From the NCBI GenBank assembly GCA_017454265.1, contig JAFTDJ010000025.1:1-64000 (forward strand): DNA of 64,000 nucleotides, given 5' to 3'. Below, one piece after another: positions 1 through 10,675 of this stretch. The notes beneath the pieces are model-generated. The model did not search any database. It had not been told where the DNA came from and saw nothing but the letters and a program-made list of their open reading frames with translations. Numbering within the stretch: the stretch's first letter is position 1; the number at the start of each line of letters is the position of its first letter. The DNA comes from Bacteroidales bacterium. Lineage in GTDB: Bacteria; Bacteroidota; Bacteroidia; Bacteroidales; UBA932. Position numbers and translations under genes: made by a program.

Positions 1-868
<868 letters not shown>

Positions 869-1831
869 CTATTGAAGAGTAACCCTAAGGTCGTATTTTT
901 TAAACGGCTCGAAGCCTAATGAGGAATTGGAGGTATTCCTAAAATCTATTTTCTGCTCCTTAGAGACAGCCCCGGTAAGAGTCAGGGTAAGCACCAGCCT
1001 CTTGTAATTCTGGGGAATTGCATATACGGTGAAGGAAGCCGTTTCATTCAATGCCATGGTTTTGGCAAAAGAAGGTATCATAGACTTGTAGGCAGGGGCC
1101 TCGGCAAGCCCGGCATAAGTAACGGAAGGGGTGTAATACCATCCGCTATAACTGGCGGTTAAATCTACATAATACTTGCCGTAAAGATTCATCTGCTGGG
1201 AACTGGAAGTCCAATATGGTTCATCCCACGCCAGCAGGTTCACGGAACTTATTCGCAGGCCCGCAGCCTTCTTGTTAGTAATGCTGAAACGGAATACAGA
1301 AAGGGCGGGGGTCGTCTGAAACCTTACCAGAGACACCGGCTCATCTGCATGAGACGCTCCTACCATATAAAACTTGGCGGGATCGCCATTAGACATGTTA
1401 CGGGTAACTTCACATTGGATACGGGCCTGCGGATCTGTCCCCGTACCGGGAGTAGACAGAGGCGTTATGGTCCCGGAAGCGGGATACACCACAAAGAAAT
1501 CGTGCGCGGCCTTCTCCTCCCACCTTAACGGCGCGGCAGATTTCCACAAATAATTGCCGGAAGAAATACTGCAATTATATTCCGCATTGCCGGATGCTCC
1601 GGACTCAGAATACTTTACAATCTTTACACGATCACCGTCTTCCCACTCCGGATAAACCCAGGAATCCCAGAACTTAAGTCCCAACTTGGTGTCGGGTCCG
1701 CTCTCCTCCGCTGCGGTACTGAAGCATATCTCTTCGCTGAGGAAACCGCCTGCGGCGTCCGGCAGCTTGGCGCATCCGGCAAAGCAGCAGAGAAGTACAA
1801 ATGCAACTATGTATCTGGTTAACGACTTCAT
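869..1831 (-). CDS. Fimbrillin-like lipoprotein (Mfa-like)
   Basis: 320-residue secreted lipoprotein. The signal peptide ends in a lipobox with Cys20 (CCFAGC). The rest has the Mfa_like_1/fimbrillin pattern: an N-terminal strand, a WEDGDRVKIVKY segment, HDFFVVYPASG, and a C-terminal half with FRFSITNKKAAGLRISSV and a terminal strand KYDLRVTL. It is the last gene of the operon starting at 12820, four bases after the 1836-5024 stop. It is probably an accessory or tip subunit of the type V pilus; that role is inferred from position and fold. No protein-specific function can be read from the sequence. Confidence 0.75.
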   Translation of the reverse strand: MKSLTRYIVAFVLLCCFAGCAKLPDAAGGFLSEEICFSTAAEESGPDTKLGLKFWDSWVYPEWEDGDRVKIVKYSESGASGNAEYNCSISSGNYLWKSAAPLRWEEKAAHDFFVVYPASGTITPLSTPGTGTDPQARIQCEVTRNMSNGDPAKFYMVGASHADEPVSLVRFQTTPALSVFRFSITNKKAAGLRISSVNLLAWDEPYWTSSSQQMNLYGKYYVDLTASYSGWYYTPSVTYAGLAEAPAYKSMIPSFAKTMALNETASFTVYAIPQNYKRLVLTLTLTGAVSKEQKIDFRNTSNSSLGFEPFKKYDLRVTLQ

Positions 1832-1835
1832 ACTC

Positions 1836-4800
1836 TTACAAATAAATGGTCCCGGCAGAGAACGAACTTCCGTAAGTCAAATAGCCGGCGTAGATAGTCA
1901 CTACCTCGAACGGTATGTTGTGCGCATCTTCGTAGCGATCCTTCACAGGACGCACCTGGCAGCCGTGGGCGCGGAGGAAGCCGGAATAAGGGATAGAACT
2001 CGGAGCTGCCGCAACAGTATAAACGGGAATGCACTGGGGATAGCCCTCGGTAGTGGAGGCATCGTTCAGGCTGCGCCTCATAGTGAAGTTGCGGGCGTAG
2101 AGCGCATCGTCGTAGAAGGGCGCCGCAGTCCAGTACAGGGCCTCGGAATACATTCCGCTTAACTCGCCTGCATTTGCCCCGAAGCCCACCCGGCGCCCAA
2201 GGGCCGGAAAGAAAGCAAGGCCGTTGTCTTTATCCCTGGGATCACAGTACAGATACATCCCCTGGCTGCCGAAAGGCTCACCTGCCTTGTACTGGTCTCC
2301 GATATAGAAACTCGCACGTAAACCGTTGATTACCAGAGTAGGATCGAAATTCCCCTCTCCATCTACCGTAGATGCGTCCACATTGGCATCCATACCCTGG
2401 AGATTGAATCCGGTAAACGCGTACTCATTCGGAATCTTAAAGCCGGGAGGGCACGGGTCATAAACCGTCTTGGCCACGTAATAACCGTCGAAATGCTCCG
2501 TAGACACCTTCGGATAATGCGTTACATTGGCATCCCAAAGATTGTCGAAACGCTCTCCGGACCAGGTAAAGGGGCCGCTGTAATCTATTGTGAATTGCGT
2601 ATAAGGATTGGCATAAGCCTCCGGAATATAATTGGACGGCCAATCCCAATAGTTCACCGATCCTACGGAATAAGTGGGGAGGGTCGCAGAACTGACGGTG
2701 GTACCGTCTTCAAACCATATTGTCTTGGCGTAATTCTGAGACTTCAAGCCACCGACGCTGAACATCGGATCCTTGCGCCCCCACTGGTAATGGACGGCGC
2801 TGGCTGTGGTGGCATCGCCAGCCTGCATCAGATGTATCACAGCCTCGGTGCCAGAAGAACGCTGGCGGAATTTCACCAGGCAGTAACGCGCAGGCTTGCC
2901 GGCCACGTAGCCCAGGTTCAAATCCAGCATATCGTTGTAAGACAGCTTGGAAGGAGGAGTAGTATTGGCGGGCTCAGAACCAACGGCTGCATACATGGGA
3001 TCAAGCCAGTAATACACTTTCTGCGTCGACAGCACTGACTTGGGTACGGCCCATATATGCCAGCTCCATATAATGTTGCCATATTCATCTTTCAGGGCAA
3101 TAACCGCATTCCCTCCGGCACGGTTGGACAGGTTGTCAACCTTGAAGTACATATAATGGTCTTCGCACCAGCTGTTGCGCTCTTCGGAGCCTTGCAGCAG
3201 AATCTTCTGGCCTTTGTCGTTAGCGGCCGACCCGTCGGGATCGAACTGCGGAACGTACACCATATTCTCTACATCCTGCCACAGCAGGTGTGGATAACGG
3301 TAATAATCCAGCCCCATGCCGTGGTCTCCGCCGTCCCGGGTAATCCAGGGCTCGCTCAGCCAAGTCCAGTTGGAAGCCAGAAACTGGCCCATTATATAGT
3401 CTGAATAGGTATTGCTGGGATAGTACGCCTTACTGTTTATATTCCCCAGCTGATATGCATTTCCCCACACCAGCGGAATCTTGTACCACCCGGGGCCCGA
3501 CACCACGTAGCAGTTGGCGGTCTCGTAAGGCGTATCGGAGGGCTTGCCCTGCATAGTGCGGCCAGGGTATGCGGCCTGCGTCATGAAATCGTAGTTGCTG
3601 AGGTCTATGGCAGTTTCCGGAGTGGAATTGCCAAGGTTCAGCCACACGTCGTCCGCCGCCAGGTCGTAGCTCTGCTCCACCGTGGCGTCGTAAGACACGG
3701 GGGCGGTGGAGAGGTCGACGGGATCGCCCGTAGGGGCCTTTCCTTCACCGGTATAGGCTTCCAGCGTCAGCCAGCCGGGCTTGGAAGAAGTCCATCCGCC
3801 GCCGGTATTGTACTCCACGACATCCCAAGGCCATGCCTCATACTCGTCCTTAGCCAAGGCGGTATTGTACTTTTTCCGGTAGCTGGAGACATGGTAATAA
3901 TCGCCGACGGAGCTGCCGTTGGAGTCGAACTGATCCAGTTCCTGAGCCACGTCAAAAACGTATTCGATGTCTACCAGGTTCATGTTTACCACCAACTTTC
4001 GCGGAGCCTTGAGCGTAACCCACGGAGCCCCGGAAAGCTGCTTGTTTTGGAGGTTCAGCTTGCGGTGGCGAATGTAGCCCGAGCCGTCTTCGAACTCCAC
4101 GTCTATCGACAGACGCGTCTGGTCAACAGGCAGCGCCAGCAGCGTGGCCACGACCGTATTGCCGTCCAGCGCTTCCGTCATGTTCAGGGCCATGGAAACG
4201 CTGCGCCCCTCGGAAGACTTGGAAACGGAGGCGATGTCTCCCGTAAGGCCGCTGTCCAGGCCCACTTCGGCAGTGAAATCCCCATAAAGGTCAGAGCCGG
4301 ACGCACCGGCATCGGAACTGAGCGTAAGGGTCTTGAGCTTATAATTCCGGGCCAGTGCATCGCCCGCCGTAATTACGAACTTGAACGCCGTAAAGAGGGG
4401 CTTATACAGGAGCACCACTTTTTTTGTGCCCACGCTCTTCCCTGCCACAAGCGCGCCGGCATACATATATGCATTGGTCATATCCGGCAGGTACTCGTAG
4501 GTTGTAACGCCGCCGGAAGTGGTTTCAGAACGGCTGATGGCAGTCTGGACAGACGGCACGCTGCCCTTGATCACTGCTGTTTTATCGCCGGAGCCGAGAA
4601 CGAAGTCGGCGTCCGCGGCAGGCACGGGATACAAGCCGAAGAAATAGTGGTCGTTCTGGGAAGCCTCCCAGTACAGGTCTTTTCCGCTCACGAGAGCCTC
4701 GGCCTCAGCCTCGCTCTTTTGCAGCCCTGCCTGATTGGTGCGGGCGTTCGCCACTACCAGGTAATCCGCCTTCTTGTCACCGGCCTTGGTGACGCCGAGG

Positions 4801-5024
4801 TTGGAGATGACCCGTATTCTGTCTGTCCCGGGAAGCCAGTTGATACGTTCGTATGCTCCCACGACCTCCCCGCTATAAGCGGTTTTGGTTCCAAGGTCCT
4901 GAAAAGTGGCGACTCCTATGTGAATGCGGTCGTCCTTGATGACATCACCTCCTTCCTCCAGCACTTTGCTGCAGGAAACGGAGGCCGCAAGAACGAGCAA
5001 CGCTATGTAAAACCTTCTATTCAT
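1836..5024 (-). CDS. Large fimbrillin-family lipoprotein, likely pilus tip adhesin
   Basis: About 1062 residues. The ATG at 5024 is chosen over an upstream start at 5066 because it directly precedes a signal peptide with Cys18 (AASVSC). Residues about 25-360 resemble a Mfa_like_1 fimbrillin domain. The large C-terminal part contains TANCYVVSGPGWYKIPLVWG, NAVIALKDEYGNIIWSWHIW and YDPCPPGFKIPNEYAF. The last is typical of FISUMP-like C-lectin-type folds. This architecture recurs in oversized Bacteroidales fimbrillins thought to sit at pilus tips. The start overlaps the previous gene by 8 bases. The adhesin role is an inference; the ligand is unknown. Confidence 0.75.
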   Translation of the reverse strand: MNRRFYIALLVLAASVSCSKVLEEGGDVIKDDRIHIGVATFQDLGTKTAYSGEVVGAYERINWLPGTDRIRVISNLGVTKAGDKKADYLVVANARTNQAGLQKSEAEAEALVSGKDLYWEASQNDHYFFGLYPVPAADADFVLGSGDKTAVIKGSVPSVQTAISRSETTSGGVTTYEYLPDMTNAYMYAGALVAGKSVGTKKVVLLYKPLFTAFKFVITAGDALARNYKLKTLTLSSDAGASGSDLYGDFTAEVGLDSGLTGDIASVSKSSEGRSVSMALNMTEALDGNTVVATLLALPVDQTRLSIDVEFEDGSGYIRHRKLNLQNKQLSGAPWVTLKAPRKLVVNMNLVDIEYVFDVAQELDQFDSNGSSVGDYYHVSSYRKKYNTALAKDEYEAWPWDVVEYNTGGGWTSSKPGWLTLEAYTGEGKAPTGDPVDLSTAPVSYDATVEQSYDLAADDVWLNLGNSTPETAIDLSNYDFMTQAAYPGRTMQGKPSDTPYETANCYVVSGPGWYKIPLVWGNAYQLGNINSKAYYPSNTYSDYIMGQFLASNWTWLSEPWITRDGGDHGMGLDYYRYPHLLWQDVENMVYVPQFDPDGSAANDKGQKILLQGSEERNSWCEDHYMYFKVDNLSNRAGGNAVIALKDEYGNIIWSWHIWAVPKSVLSTQKVYYWLDPMYAAVGSEPANTTPPSKLSYNDMLDLNLGYVAGKPARYCLVKFRQRSSGTEAVIHLMQAGDATTASAVHYQWGRKDPMFSVGGLKSQNYAKTIWFEDGTTVSSATLPTYSVGSVNYWDWPSNYIPEAYANPYTQFTIDYSGPFTWSGERFDNLWDANVTHYPKVSTEHFDGYYVAKTVYDPCPPGFKIPNEYAFTGFNLQGMDANVDASTVDGEGNFDPTLVINGLRASFYIGDQYKAGEPFGSQGMYLYCDPRDKDNGLAFFPALGRRVGFGANAGELSGMYSEALYWTAAPFYDDALYARNFTMRRSLNDASTTEGYPQCIPVYTVAAAPSSIPYSGFLRAHGCQVRPVKDRYEDAHNIPFEVVTIYAGYLTYGSSFSAGTIYL

Positions 5025-6600
5025 ACCAACCGCTGGTGTCTGTCCAACTCTCCACCTGCTGGCCATTAGTCTGCAGGGCGCCGGAAGGGTCTAAAAACAC
5101 AAAGTTCTGCTGAAACTGCTGCCAAGGCGACACGGTGATATACACGGACGCCTGGTAATCTCCCGGGGTGCGTACGGGAACGATGGGTTCGGAGGGGTCT
5201 GCCACAGGAGTTCCCACTCCTGACAAGCCAGTCACCGTAATGGTATAACGGTGGTTGCGCACTACTCCGTAATTGCCTGTATTGTACGAAGTTCCGCTCA
5301 ATGGATAGACGGAATTCAGATGTTCTACAGGAATCTTGTAATACAGCTGCCTGTCTTTGAAGCATTCTATCACAGAGCCGGGATAAGCAAGCTCGGCAGC
5401 CTGTGCCGCAGCAAGCGAGGCATAGAATACTCCGTTGTAGCGATAGATGTCGCCGGCCGTCGTGTAGCCCTCGGTATCGGTGCCGGAAGCCAGTGAGAAC
5501 TGAAGTTCAGCCTTCACGAGCACGTGGGTGATACGTGAATACAGGGTTGCCGACACGCCGTCTGTGAGAGGCAGATACTGCCCGTCTGCAGTGTTTTCGC
5601 GACAATAGAGGCTGCCGCTGTAATAACCGCCGCCGTCAAGGGCCAAAGTACCGCTCAGGTCGTTGAAGGACACATAACTCAGGGCGTCGCCGCCGCTGAT
5701 GCCGGCAGCCGAGACGGGATACGTCCCCGCGCCGTAATTGGGATCTTCCGCCCAATAGCTGCGGCACTTGGAAGGGTTGTACCAGGTCCATGAAAAATCC
5801 GCGGCCCAGGACGGGCGTACGCGCTTGAACAGGTACGCGTTCTTGTTGACCGCGTTCAGGCCCCATCCCAAAACCACCACCTTGGTGGAGATGTTGTTGA
5901 CGGTGGTTACCGCAGGAAGCTTATACTCAAGGGCGGGCATGCGCAGCGTAAGTTTTGCCGCCATTCGCTCCATATACACGGTAAAAGGAGCCGCGGCGGC
6001 CTTTGCAGCCGTTTCCTTGAGGCAGATTTCCGGTACTGCCACATCTGTAATCACCTGTGCGGAGTTGGACAGCCAGGTGCTGGAAGTCATCGGGAAAGGA
6101 TATACGTCCGGCACCGGCGTACCGTTATAATCTACGGAAACCGGAGCCACCCACCTGCAGGCGATATCAGAGGCGAGCTCCTTGGCCTGCGAGAGAGTCT
6201 TGCCCTCGAGCAGCGAGGCGTCCGGCAGGTTCGCAGTAATGAGCATCTTGTAAGGACGATGCGAGAGCTCCACCGTCTGGGTGCCCGCCTGCATCTCCAC
6301 CGAAGGGTCGGAAGCGGCGGCATAATCTATACCCGTAAGGTGGCGCGTCTCCAGGTACGCACCGTCGGCGCCGTAGAAGAATGCGTCTGCATAAGCGACA
6401 AGCATTTCCGGGAGCGAGGCATCCTCGAAGGCGTTGGGAGAGCCTTCACTGGCCCTGGTGGCGGCAGACTCGCCGTGAGTGCGCAGTACGAGGGACAGGT
6501 AGTACTTCCGTCCTCCGCACTGCTCAGGGTCGGCTTTCTCGTACACACATCCCGGCAGGATGAGTGCAGTCAAAAGCAATATGAGGCCCCATTTTCTCAC
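5017..6600 (-). CDS. FimA/Mfa1-type fimbrillin lipoprotein
   Basis: 527 residues with a lipobox at Cys18 (ILPGC), followed by VYEKADPEQC, a short Cys-pair motif also seen in the 22637-24175 protein. Conserved major-fimbrillin features include YMERMAAKLTLRMP mid-protein, YCRENTADGQ, and VRNHRYTITVTGLSGVGTPVADPSEP near the C-terminus, close to the conserved end of P. gingivalis-type FimA/Mfa1. An Arg in AATRASEG after the lipidated segment could be a trypsin-like maturation site, as known for FimA. The start is GTG at 6600 and forms GTGA with the previous stop, so translation is probably coupled. It could be a major or minor shaft subunit. Confidence 0.8.
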   Translation of the reverse strand: MRKWGLILLLTALILPGCVYEKADPEQCGGRKYYLSLVLRTHGESAATRASEGSPNAFEDASLPEMLVAYADAFFYGADGAYLETRHLTGIDYAAASDPSVEMQAGTQTVELSHRPYKMLITANLPDASLLEGKTLSQAKELASDIACRWVAPVSVDYNGTPVPDVYPFPMTSSTWLSNSAQVITDVAVPEICLKETAAKAAAAPFTVYMERMAAKLTLRMPALEYKLPAVTTVNNISTKVVVLGWGLNAVNKNAYLFKRVRPSWAADFSWTWYNPSKCRSYWAEDPNYGAGTYPVSAAGISGGDALSYVSFNDLSGTLALDGGGYYSGSLYCRENTADGQYLPLTDGVSATLYSRITHVLVKAELQFSLASGTDTEGYTTAGDIYRYNGVFYASLAAAQAAELAYPGSVIECFKDRQLYYKIPVEHLNSVYPLSGTSYNTGNYGVVRNHRYTITVTGLSGVGTPVADPSEPIVPVRTPGDYQASVYITVSPWQQFQQNFVFLDPSGALQTNGQQVESWTDTSGWYE

Positions 6601-7877
6601 AGCTCAATTCCTGTTGCTATCCATTCGTAAGTATAGTTCCCTACAAGATTAAAATAAGTGCCCGCTGCCACCGGATCACCGTTTTTGTCCACTTTTGCCT
6701 CCTGCGTAATGAAGCGCAGCCATGGCATGGCGTAGTGGAAATCCCGCGGAAGCGTTGCATCCGACGGGTCGCTGACGGTAACCTTGTCCTTGGTGTAGAG
6801 GTAAGAACGCGTGGTGCCGTCTTCCCGAGCTTCAATGATAAGGCAGGGTTCCTTGCTGTCTCCTGCCAACGCAGCGACATTGAACTCAGGAACGTACGCC
6901 ACCCAGTGGCCGGTGCTGATTTCGCGGAAGGATACGGTCGCAAGCTCCACGGTACCGGCGTCAGTAACCGCATCGAAGGGAGTAAGCCCGCTTCCGAACA
7001 ATCCGGAAGGAACAAGGCTGATCTTGCTCCGGTAGTTCTGGACCCTGGCCGATACGATGGTCATATCCCTCTTTCCTACAGCCGTCTTGAAGTAAAGGTG
7101 AATGCGGCTCAAACGGCGCTCCAGCCGCAGCAGGTCTTCATCCGCCACGAAGCCCTTGCTGTAGTAGGCATCCACGGCGGCGGAGCTTGCAAAGCCCGTC
7201 TGCGTGAGCGGGGTTGACATTCCGCGGTAGAACTTAAGGCCCTTGGACGCTTTTGCCGCCGCAAGGTCGGTCTCTCCTTCAAGGGAGCCGAAAAGTTTCC
7301 AGCCGCACATAGGTATGCCCACCGTAGTGCCATAAGAGGCCGATGCGTCGTAATCCATGAGCTTGGAAGATGCGATGGATGCAACCACGTCCGACATCTT
7401 GCTGCCTTTGCTGCCTATTCCCGCATACAACGATGCGTCGTCCACGTTGGCCAGCACGAGCACCGCCATCGATGTCACCGCCGGAGCCGTAAACTCTATG
7501 CGCCGTATGCTGCCCATGACGGCCTGCTGGTCGGGTACCACGTTGCCGTCGAAGAGCTGCACGGCCTTGGAAGGGTCGAACGCAAGCTTGCCGCCGCCAT
7601 CAGTCGTATAGGCATCGGAGGCGTCGAAGACATAGACTCCAATATTGCCCACAAGCTGCTCGGAGGCAAAACGGTACACTTCGTCAACGGCTACAAAGTC
7701 GGCCTTCGTAGATGCCGGCGACTGCATCATACCGGCATAGTCTCCTATGCTCACGTCCATACACATACGTGCATCAAAGGCCCGGGAAACCGGGGCCTGC
7801 CGGTACACGTCCTTGGCGCAGCCCGCCAGCAAGACGGCGAGCAGAACCAGGAACAGTATATGGAACCTATTGTTCAT
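6597..7877 (-). CDS. Accessory fimbrillin-like lipoprotein
   Basis: 426 residues. The ATG at 7877 overlaps the preceding TGA by one base (TGATG). The signal peptide ends in Cys20 (VLLAGC). The sequence has the FimA-like layout: IGVYVFDASDAYTT, then a strand that monitors domain packing (SMAVLVLANVDD), LLRLERRLSRIHLYFKTA, and a C-terminal NLVGNYTYEWIATGIEL strand. No catalytic motif is visible. Its position between the Mfa2-like anchor and another fimbrillin suggests a minor or ancillary subunit, comparable in role to FimC-E or Mfa3-5. That comparison rests on synteny, not on sequence identity. Confidence 0.65.
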   Translation of the reverse strand: MNNRFHILFLVLLAVLLAGCAKDVYRQAPVSRAFDARMCMDVSIGDYAGMMQSPASTKADFVAVDEVYRFASEQLVGNIGVYVFDASDAYTTDGGGKLAFDPSKAVQLFDGNVVPDQQAVMGSIRRIEFTAPAVTSMAVLVLANVDDASLYAGIGSKGSKMSDVVASIASSKLMDYDASASYGTTVGIPMCGWKLFGSLEGETDLAAAKASKGLKFYRGMSTPLTQTGFASSAAVDAYYSKGFVADEDLLRLERRLSRIHLYFKTAVGKRDMTIVSARVQNYRSKISLVPSGLFGSGLTPFDAVTDAGTVELATVSFREISTGHWVAYVPEFNVAALAGDSKEPCLIIEAREDGTTRSYLYTKDKVTVSDPSDATLPRDFHYAMPWLRFITQEAKVDKNGDPVAAGTYFNLVGNYTYEWIATGIEL

Positions 7878-8890
7878 CAATCAAGTACAGTATCTTGCAG
7901 CACCACGTGCCAGCCGTTAATGAAGATGCCGGCGGCTATGCTCCAGCCGCGGGTATTGTCCAGGAAGAAGGTTATCTGGTAGTCGTCCTGACGGTCCAGG
8001 TACTCCTGGTCTCCCATTTGCCGGTTATAGTTGCCCTTTACGAGCAGGAAATAATCGACGATGGGGATGTTGATGACCTTCTCTCCGGTGACCTTGTCCA
8101 CCACCGCAAGCATTACCTTGTTCTTATCTTTCTTGAAAAGGCGGTTGGTGGTAAACTCGGCGATTGTCGCAGACAGGTAATTGTTGTTGTCGTCGTACTC
8201 CACTGTGCCCATACGCTTGTCCCATGGCAAGTAATCCACGGAGACTGGACTTGAGACCTCGTCTTTCCAGTCCAGGAGGGCGTTGTCGTCGGATATTATG
8301 AAGTCATACTCATCGGGGTTAAGCTGAGCGCCCATATTCAGGGCCTGCAGCATCACCCTTACGCTGTTGGTATTCTTGATGAGGTCTATGACGACATTGT
8401 TCGCAGCGCCTGCGGGAAGCACGTCGAGCTGCACTTTATCGGCATAACCGTAATACAGCGCGCCGGGATCCCGGTCCAGATAGTCCGAAGCCTTGGTAAG
8501 AGTGTTCAAGCGGCATATCAGTTCCTGCTTGGTCGCCGGAACGTTTACGGTGAAGCCGCTGTCTTCCAGCCCGCACCAGGCCACCAGATCGTACGTTCCG
8601 CTGGCGAGCCCCGGGATACTCAGGCTGTAGCTGCCGTCCAGATGCTTTCCCACGTCGGATGCCCTGGTCACCAAGGCCCCGCTCCGGGGATCAAAAACAA
8701 AGACAGTTACGGAGTGCACCTCGTTAGGAAATGCATCGGCGAACTTCATATTGTAGTCGTACTTGAAGCGCACCGAAACCCGACAGGCGTCCCCGCTGCC
8801 GGCGTCATCATAAATGAGCCGGCCGCAGGAGGCCAGTGCGAGCAAAGGAAAGACTGCCGCCGCCAGAACTATGGACTTGAAAAAATTCAT
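7877..8890 (-). CDS. FimB/Mfa2-family fimbrial anchor subunit
   Basis: 337 residues from the ATG at 8890, which shares one base with the preceding TAA (TAATG). A longer reading to 8962 lacks a sensible N-terminus. Lipobox Cys22 (LALASC) is followed by CRVSVRFKYDYNMKFADAF and VHSVTVFVFDPRSGALV, the typical opening of Mfa2/FimB proteins, and YDLVAWCGLED. In P. gingivalis this family anchors the pilus to the outer membrane and limits its length. It lies directly after the Mfa1-like gene, the usual mfa1-mfa2 order. The C-terminal INGWHVVLQD resembles the end of the neighbouring Mfa1 protein. Confidence 0.82.
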   Translation of the reverse strand: MNFFKSIVLAAAVFPLLALASCGRLIYDDAGSGDACRVSVRFKYDYNMKFADAFPNEVHSVTVFVFDPRSGALVTRASDVGKHLDGSYSLSIPGLASGTYDLVAWCGLEDSGFTVNVPATKQELICRLNTLTKASDYLDRDPGALYYGYADKVQLDVLPAGAANNVVIDLIKNTNSVRVMLQALNMGAQLNPDEYDFIISDDNALLDWKDEVSSPVSVDYLPWDKRMGTVEYDDNNNYLSATIAEFTTNRLFKKDKNKVMLAVVDKVTGEKVINIPIVDYFLLVKGNYNRQMGDQEYLDRQDDYQITFFLDNTRGWSIAAGIFINGWHVVLQDTVLD

Positions 8891-10656
8891 TATTCGCTCA
8901 GTACGGCGTTCTGGCTTACAACATGCCAGGCGTTGATGTTGATCTTGGCTGCGAGGAACCACTTCTGGGACTTGTCGCCGGGCACGATAGGCTCTGCGGG
9001 ATCGTAGATACCCTTGCCGAGGGTGCTCACGCCGGTAACGGTCACGCGGTAGTCGTGGTTACGCACCATACCGTGTACGCCATAGGCCTCACTGCTGGCG
9101 GCCAGGTGCTCGATGGGCACGCAGTAATACATCAGGCCGTCGGTGTAGCAGTTTGCACGCTCCACGATATCGGTAGTGAAGGCCTGCTTGTACTGGGCGT
9201 CGCTGATTAACTCGTAGGCGGTGGTAGCGGTATTGTAGAAGAACAGCCCGGTCTTGGGCAGGGTGGAGAATACGGATACGTACCCGTCTGATGCGCCGGT
9301 GGTCTCCTCAATTTCGTCGGAGGCGTTCACGATAGCCTTGGCAATCTTCACGTGAGCTGCATCAAGGGGCTTGTAAGACATGGTACCGGCATCGTAGTAG
9401 TACAGCTGGTTGGTAGCATTGATGTTGGCGAGGGCCACGGTGATGTAGTCTGCCTCGACGTAATGGACTCCGTTGTACTCGTAGAAGGTTTTTACGGCAC
9501 CGTCCATCTTTGCCTGGGCCACAACAAGCACGTGGGTGCCTACGCGGCGGAAGTTGGCCTTGAAAGCATCGCCGAAGGTGTTGGGGAAGCAGTAGTTGCG
9601 CACGAGTCCTCCGGAATACTGGTTGGCGCCGGTGTCGTTGTGATGGAACTTGGTGGCGGGAACGGCAGCCTCGGCGGCGCTGTTCGTGATCTGGTTGTAA
9701 GAGAAGTACCAGAGCGGGGAGTTGTCTTCGTCGCCCACGAATTCATTGGCAATGTTGGGGAAATCGACCAGGGCGGCGTCTGCAGTACGGTAATTGGGAT
9801 CCTGTTCCCAGAACATCCTGTGCTCACCGCTGGTGTTGCCCATCCATGCAGATCCGGCGGTTGCCCAAGCGGCATCTACGTTCTTGGTAAAGAAAGCAAA
9901 GCGGTTGGTTGCGTTGAGGCCCCAGTTCTGGAGAGTGATGTTGTAGGCGTGTGCTCCGTCGTTGAAGTTGTAGGCGTCGACTGCATCGTTATAAGTTACT
10001 GCAGACACCTTTGCGGCGATACGGTCCACGTAGATGGTCACTGGGTCGGCTACTGCAAGGGCTTCGCTGCTGGCGCAGTTGGCACCGGTGACGGTATATG
10101 CCTGAATATACTTGGAAGAGCTGCAATACACGGAGTTGCTCATCGTGAAATAGTACGTTCCCGCATTCTCGTAACCGAACTGGATGTGCTTGATACCGGT
10201 GCGGTCCTTGTTGGTGTAGGCGATGGCGTCGGGGAGCGTCTTTCCGCGAAGGGCGCTGCGGTCAGAGGCGGAAAGGTTGATGAAGCACAGTACTCCGTTG
10301 GGCTTGGTACCGTTGGTCTCAAGCACTACCACAGCATTGGAAGAGCCTTTTTCTACAGTGTTGCCGGATGCGGCGGAGCCGAATCCGAATCCGCTAAGGT
10401 CGGAAATGACCTTGCCCTCGCAGAGGAAAGCGTTGTTTACATAGAAGAAGAAATAGATGTTGTCCAGCTTGCTCTCTTCCTCTATTCCGTCGAACTCAGG
10501 GGAACCCACGGAACCCTTGGTCATGGAGTTGGGAGCGACCACGTTGAACGCCATGTAAGACCTCTGGGTCTTGTCAAGCTGGTCAGCACCCTCCTTGTTG
10601 CATCCCACCAGCGCTGCACCGGTGAGTACTGCAATGAGTAAATGTTTGATTTTCAT
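8890..10656 (-). CDS. Mfa1-like major fimbrial subunit
   Basis: 588-residue lipoprotein precursor with Cys19 (AALVGC). The N-terminal domain has YMAFNVVAPNSMTKG and DNIYFFFYVNNAFLCEGK. The body contains IYVDRIAAKVSAVTY, FWEQDPNYRTAD, THVLVVAQAKM and, near residue 540, VRNHDYRVTVTGVSTLGKG followed by YDPAEPIVPG. The final strand ININAWHVVSQNAVL is the kind of C-terminal strand that joins type V pilins. It is the first structural subunit after DUF3575 and DUF3868, so it is the best candidate for the shaft pilin of this operon. Several Cys pairs are present, which may relate to the thioredoxin-like gene at the operon head. Confidence 0.85.
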   Translation of the reverse strand: MKIKHLLIAVLTGAALVGCNKEGADQLDKTQRSYMAFNVVAPNSMTKGSVGSPEFDGIEEESKLDNIYFFFYVNNAFLCEGKVISDLSGFGFGSAASGNTVEKGSSNAVVVLETNGTKPNGVLCFINLSASDRSALRGKTLPDAIAYTNKDRTGIKHIQFGYENAGTYYFTMSNSVYCSSSKYIQAYTVTGANCASSEALAVADPVTIYVDRIAAKVSAVTYNDAVDAYNFNDGAHAYNITLQNWGLNATNRFAFFTKNVDAAWATAGSAWMGNTSGEHRMFWEQDPNYRTADAALVDFPNIANEFVGDEDNSPLWYFSYNQITNSAAEAAVPATKFHHNDTGANQYSGGLVRNYCFPNTFGDAFKANFRRVGTHVLVVAQAKMDGAVKTFYEYNGVHYVEADYITVALANINATNQLYYYDAGTMSYKPLDAAHVKIAKAIVNASDEIEETTGASDGYVSVFSTLPKTGLFFYNTATTAYELISDAQYKQAFTTDIVERANCYTDGLMYYCVPIEHLAASSEAYGVHGMVRNHDYRVTVTGVSTLGKGIYDPAEPIVPGDKSQKWFLAAKININAWHVVSQNAVLSE

Positions 10657-10675
10657 AATACTGAATTTGAATTAA

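Noticed and set aside
9352-10641. Long plus-strand open frame (429 codons) opposite the Mfa1-like gene
   Set aside because: Antisense to a well-supported fimbrillin with signal peptide and conserved motifs; the frame is open because of codon use and has no protein features.
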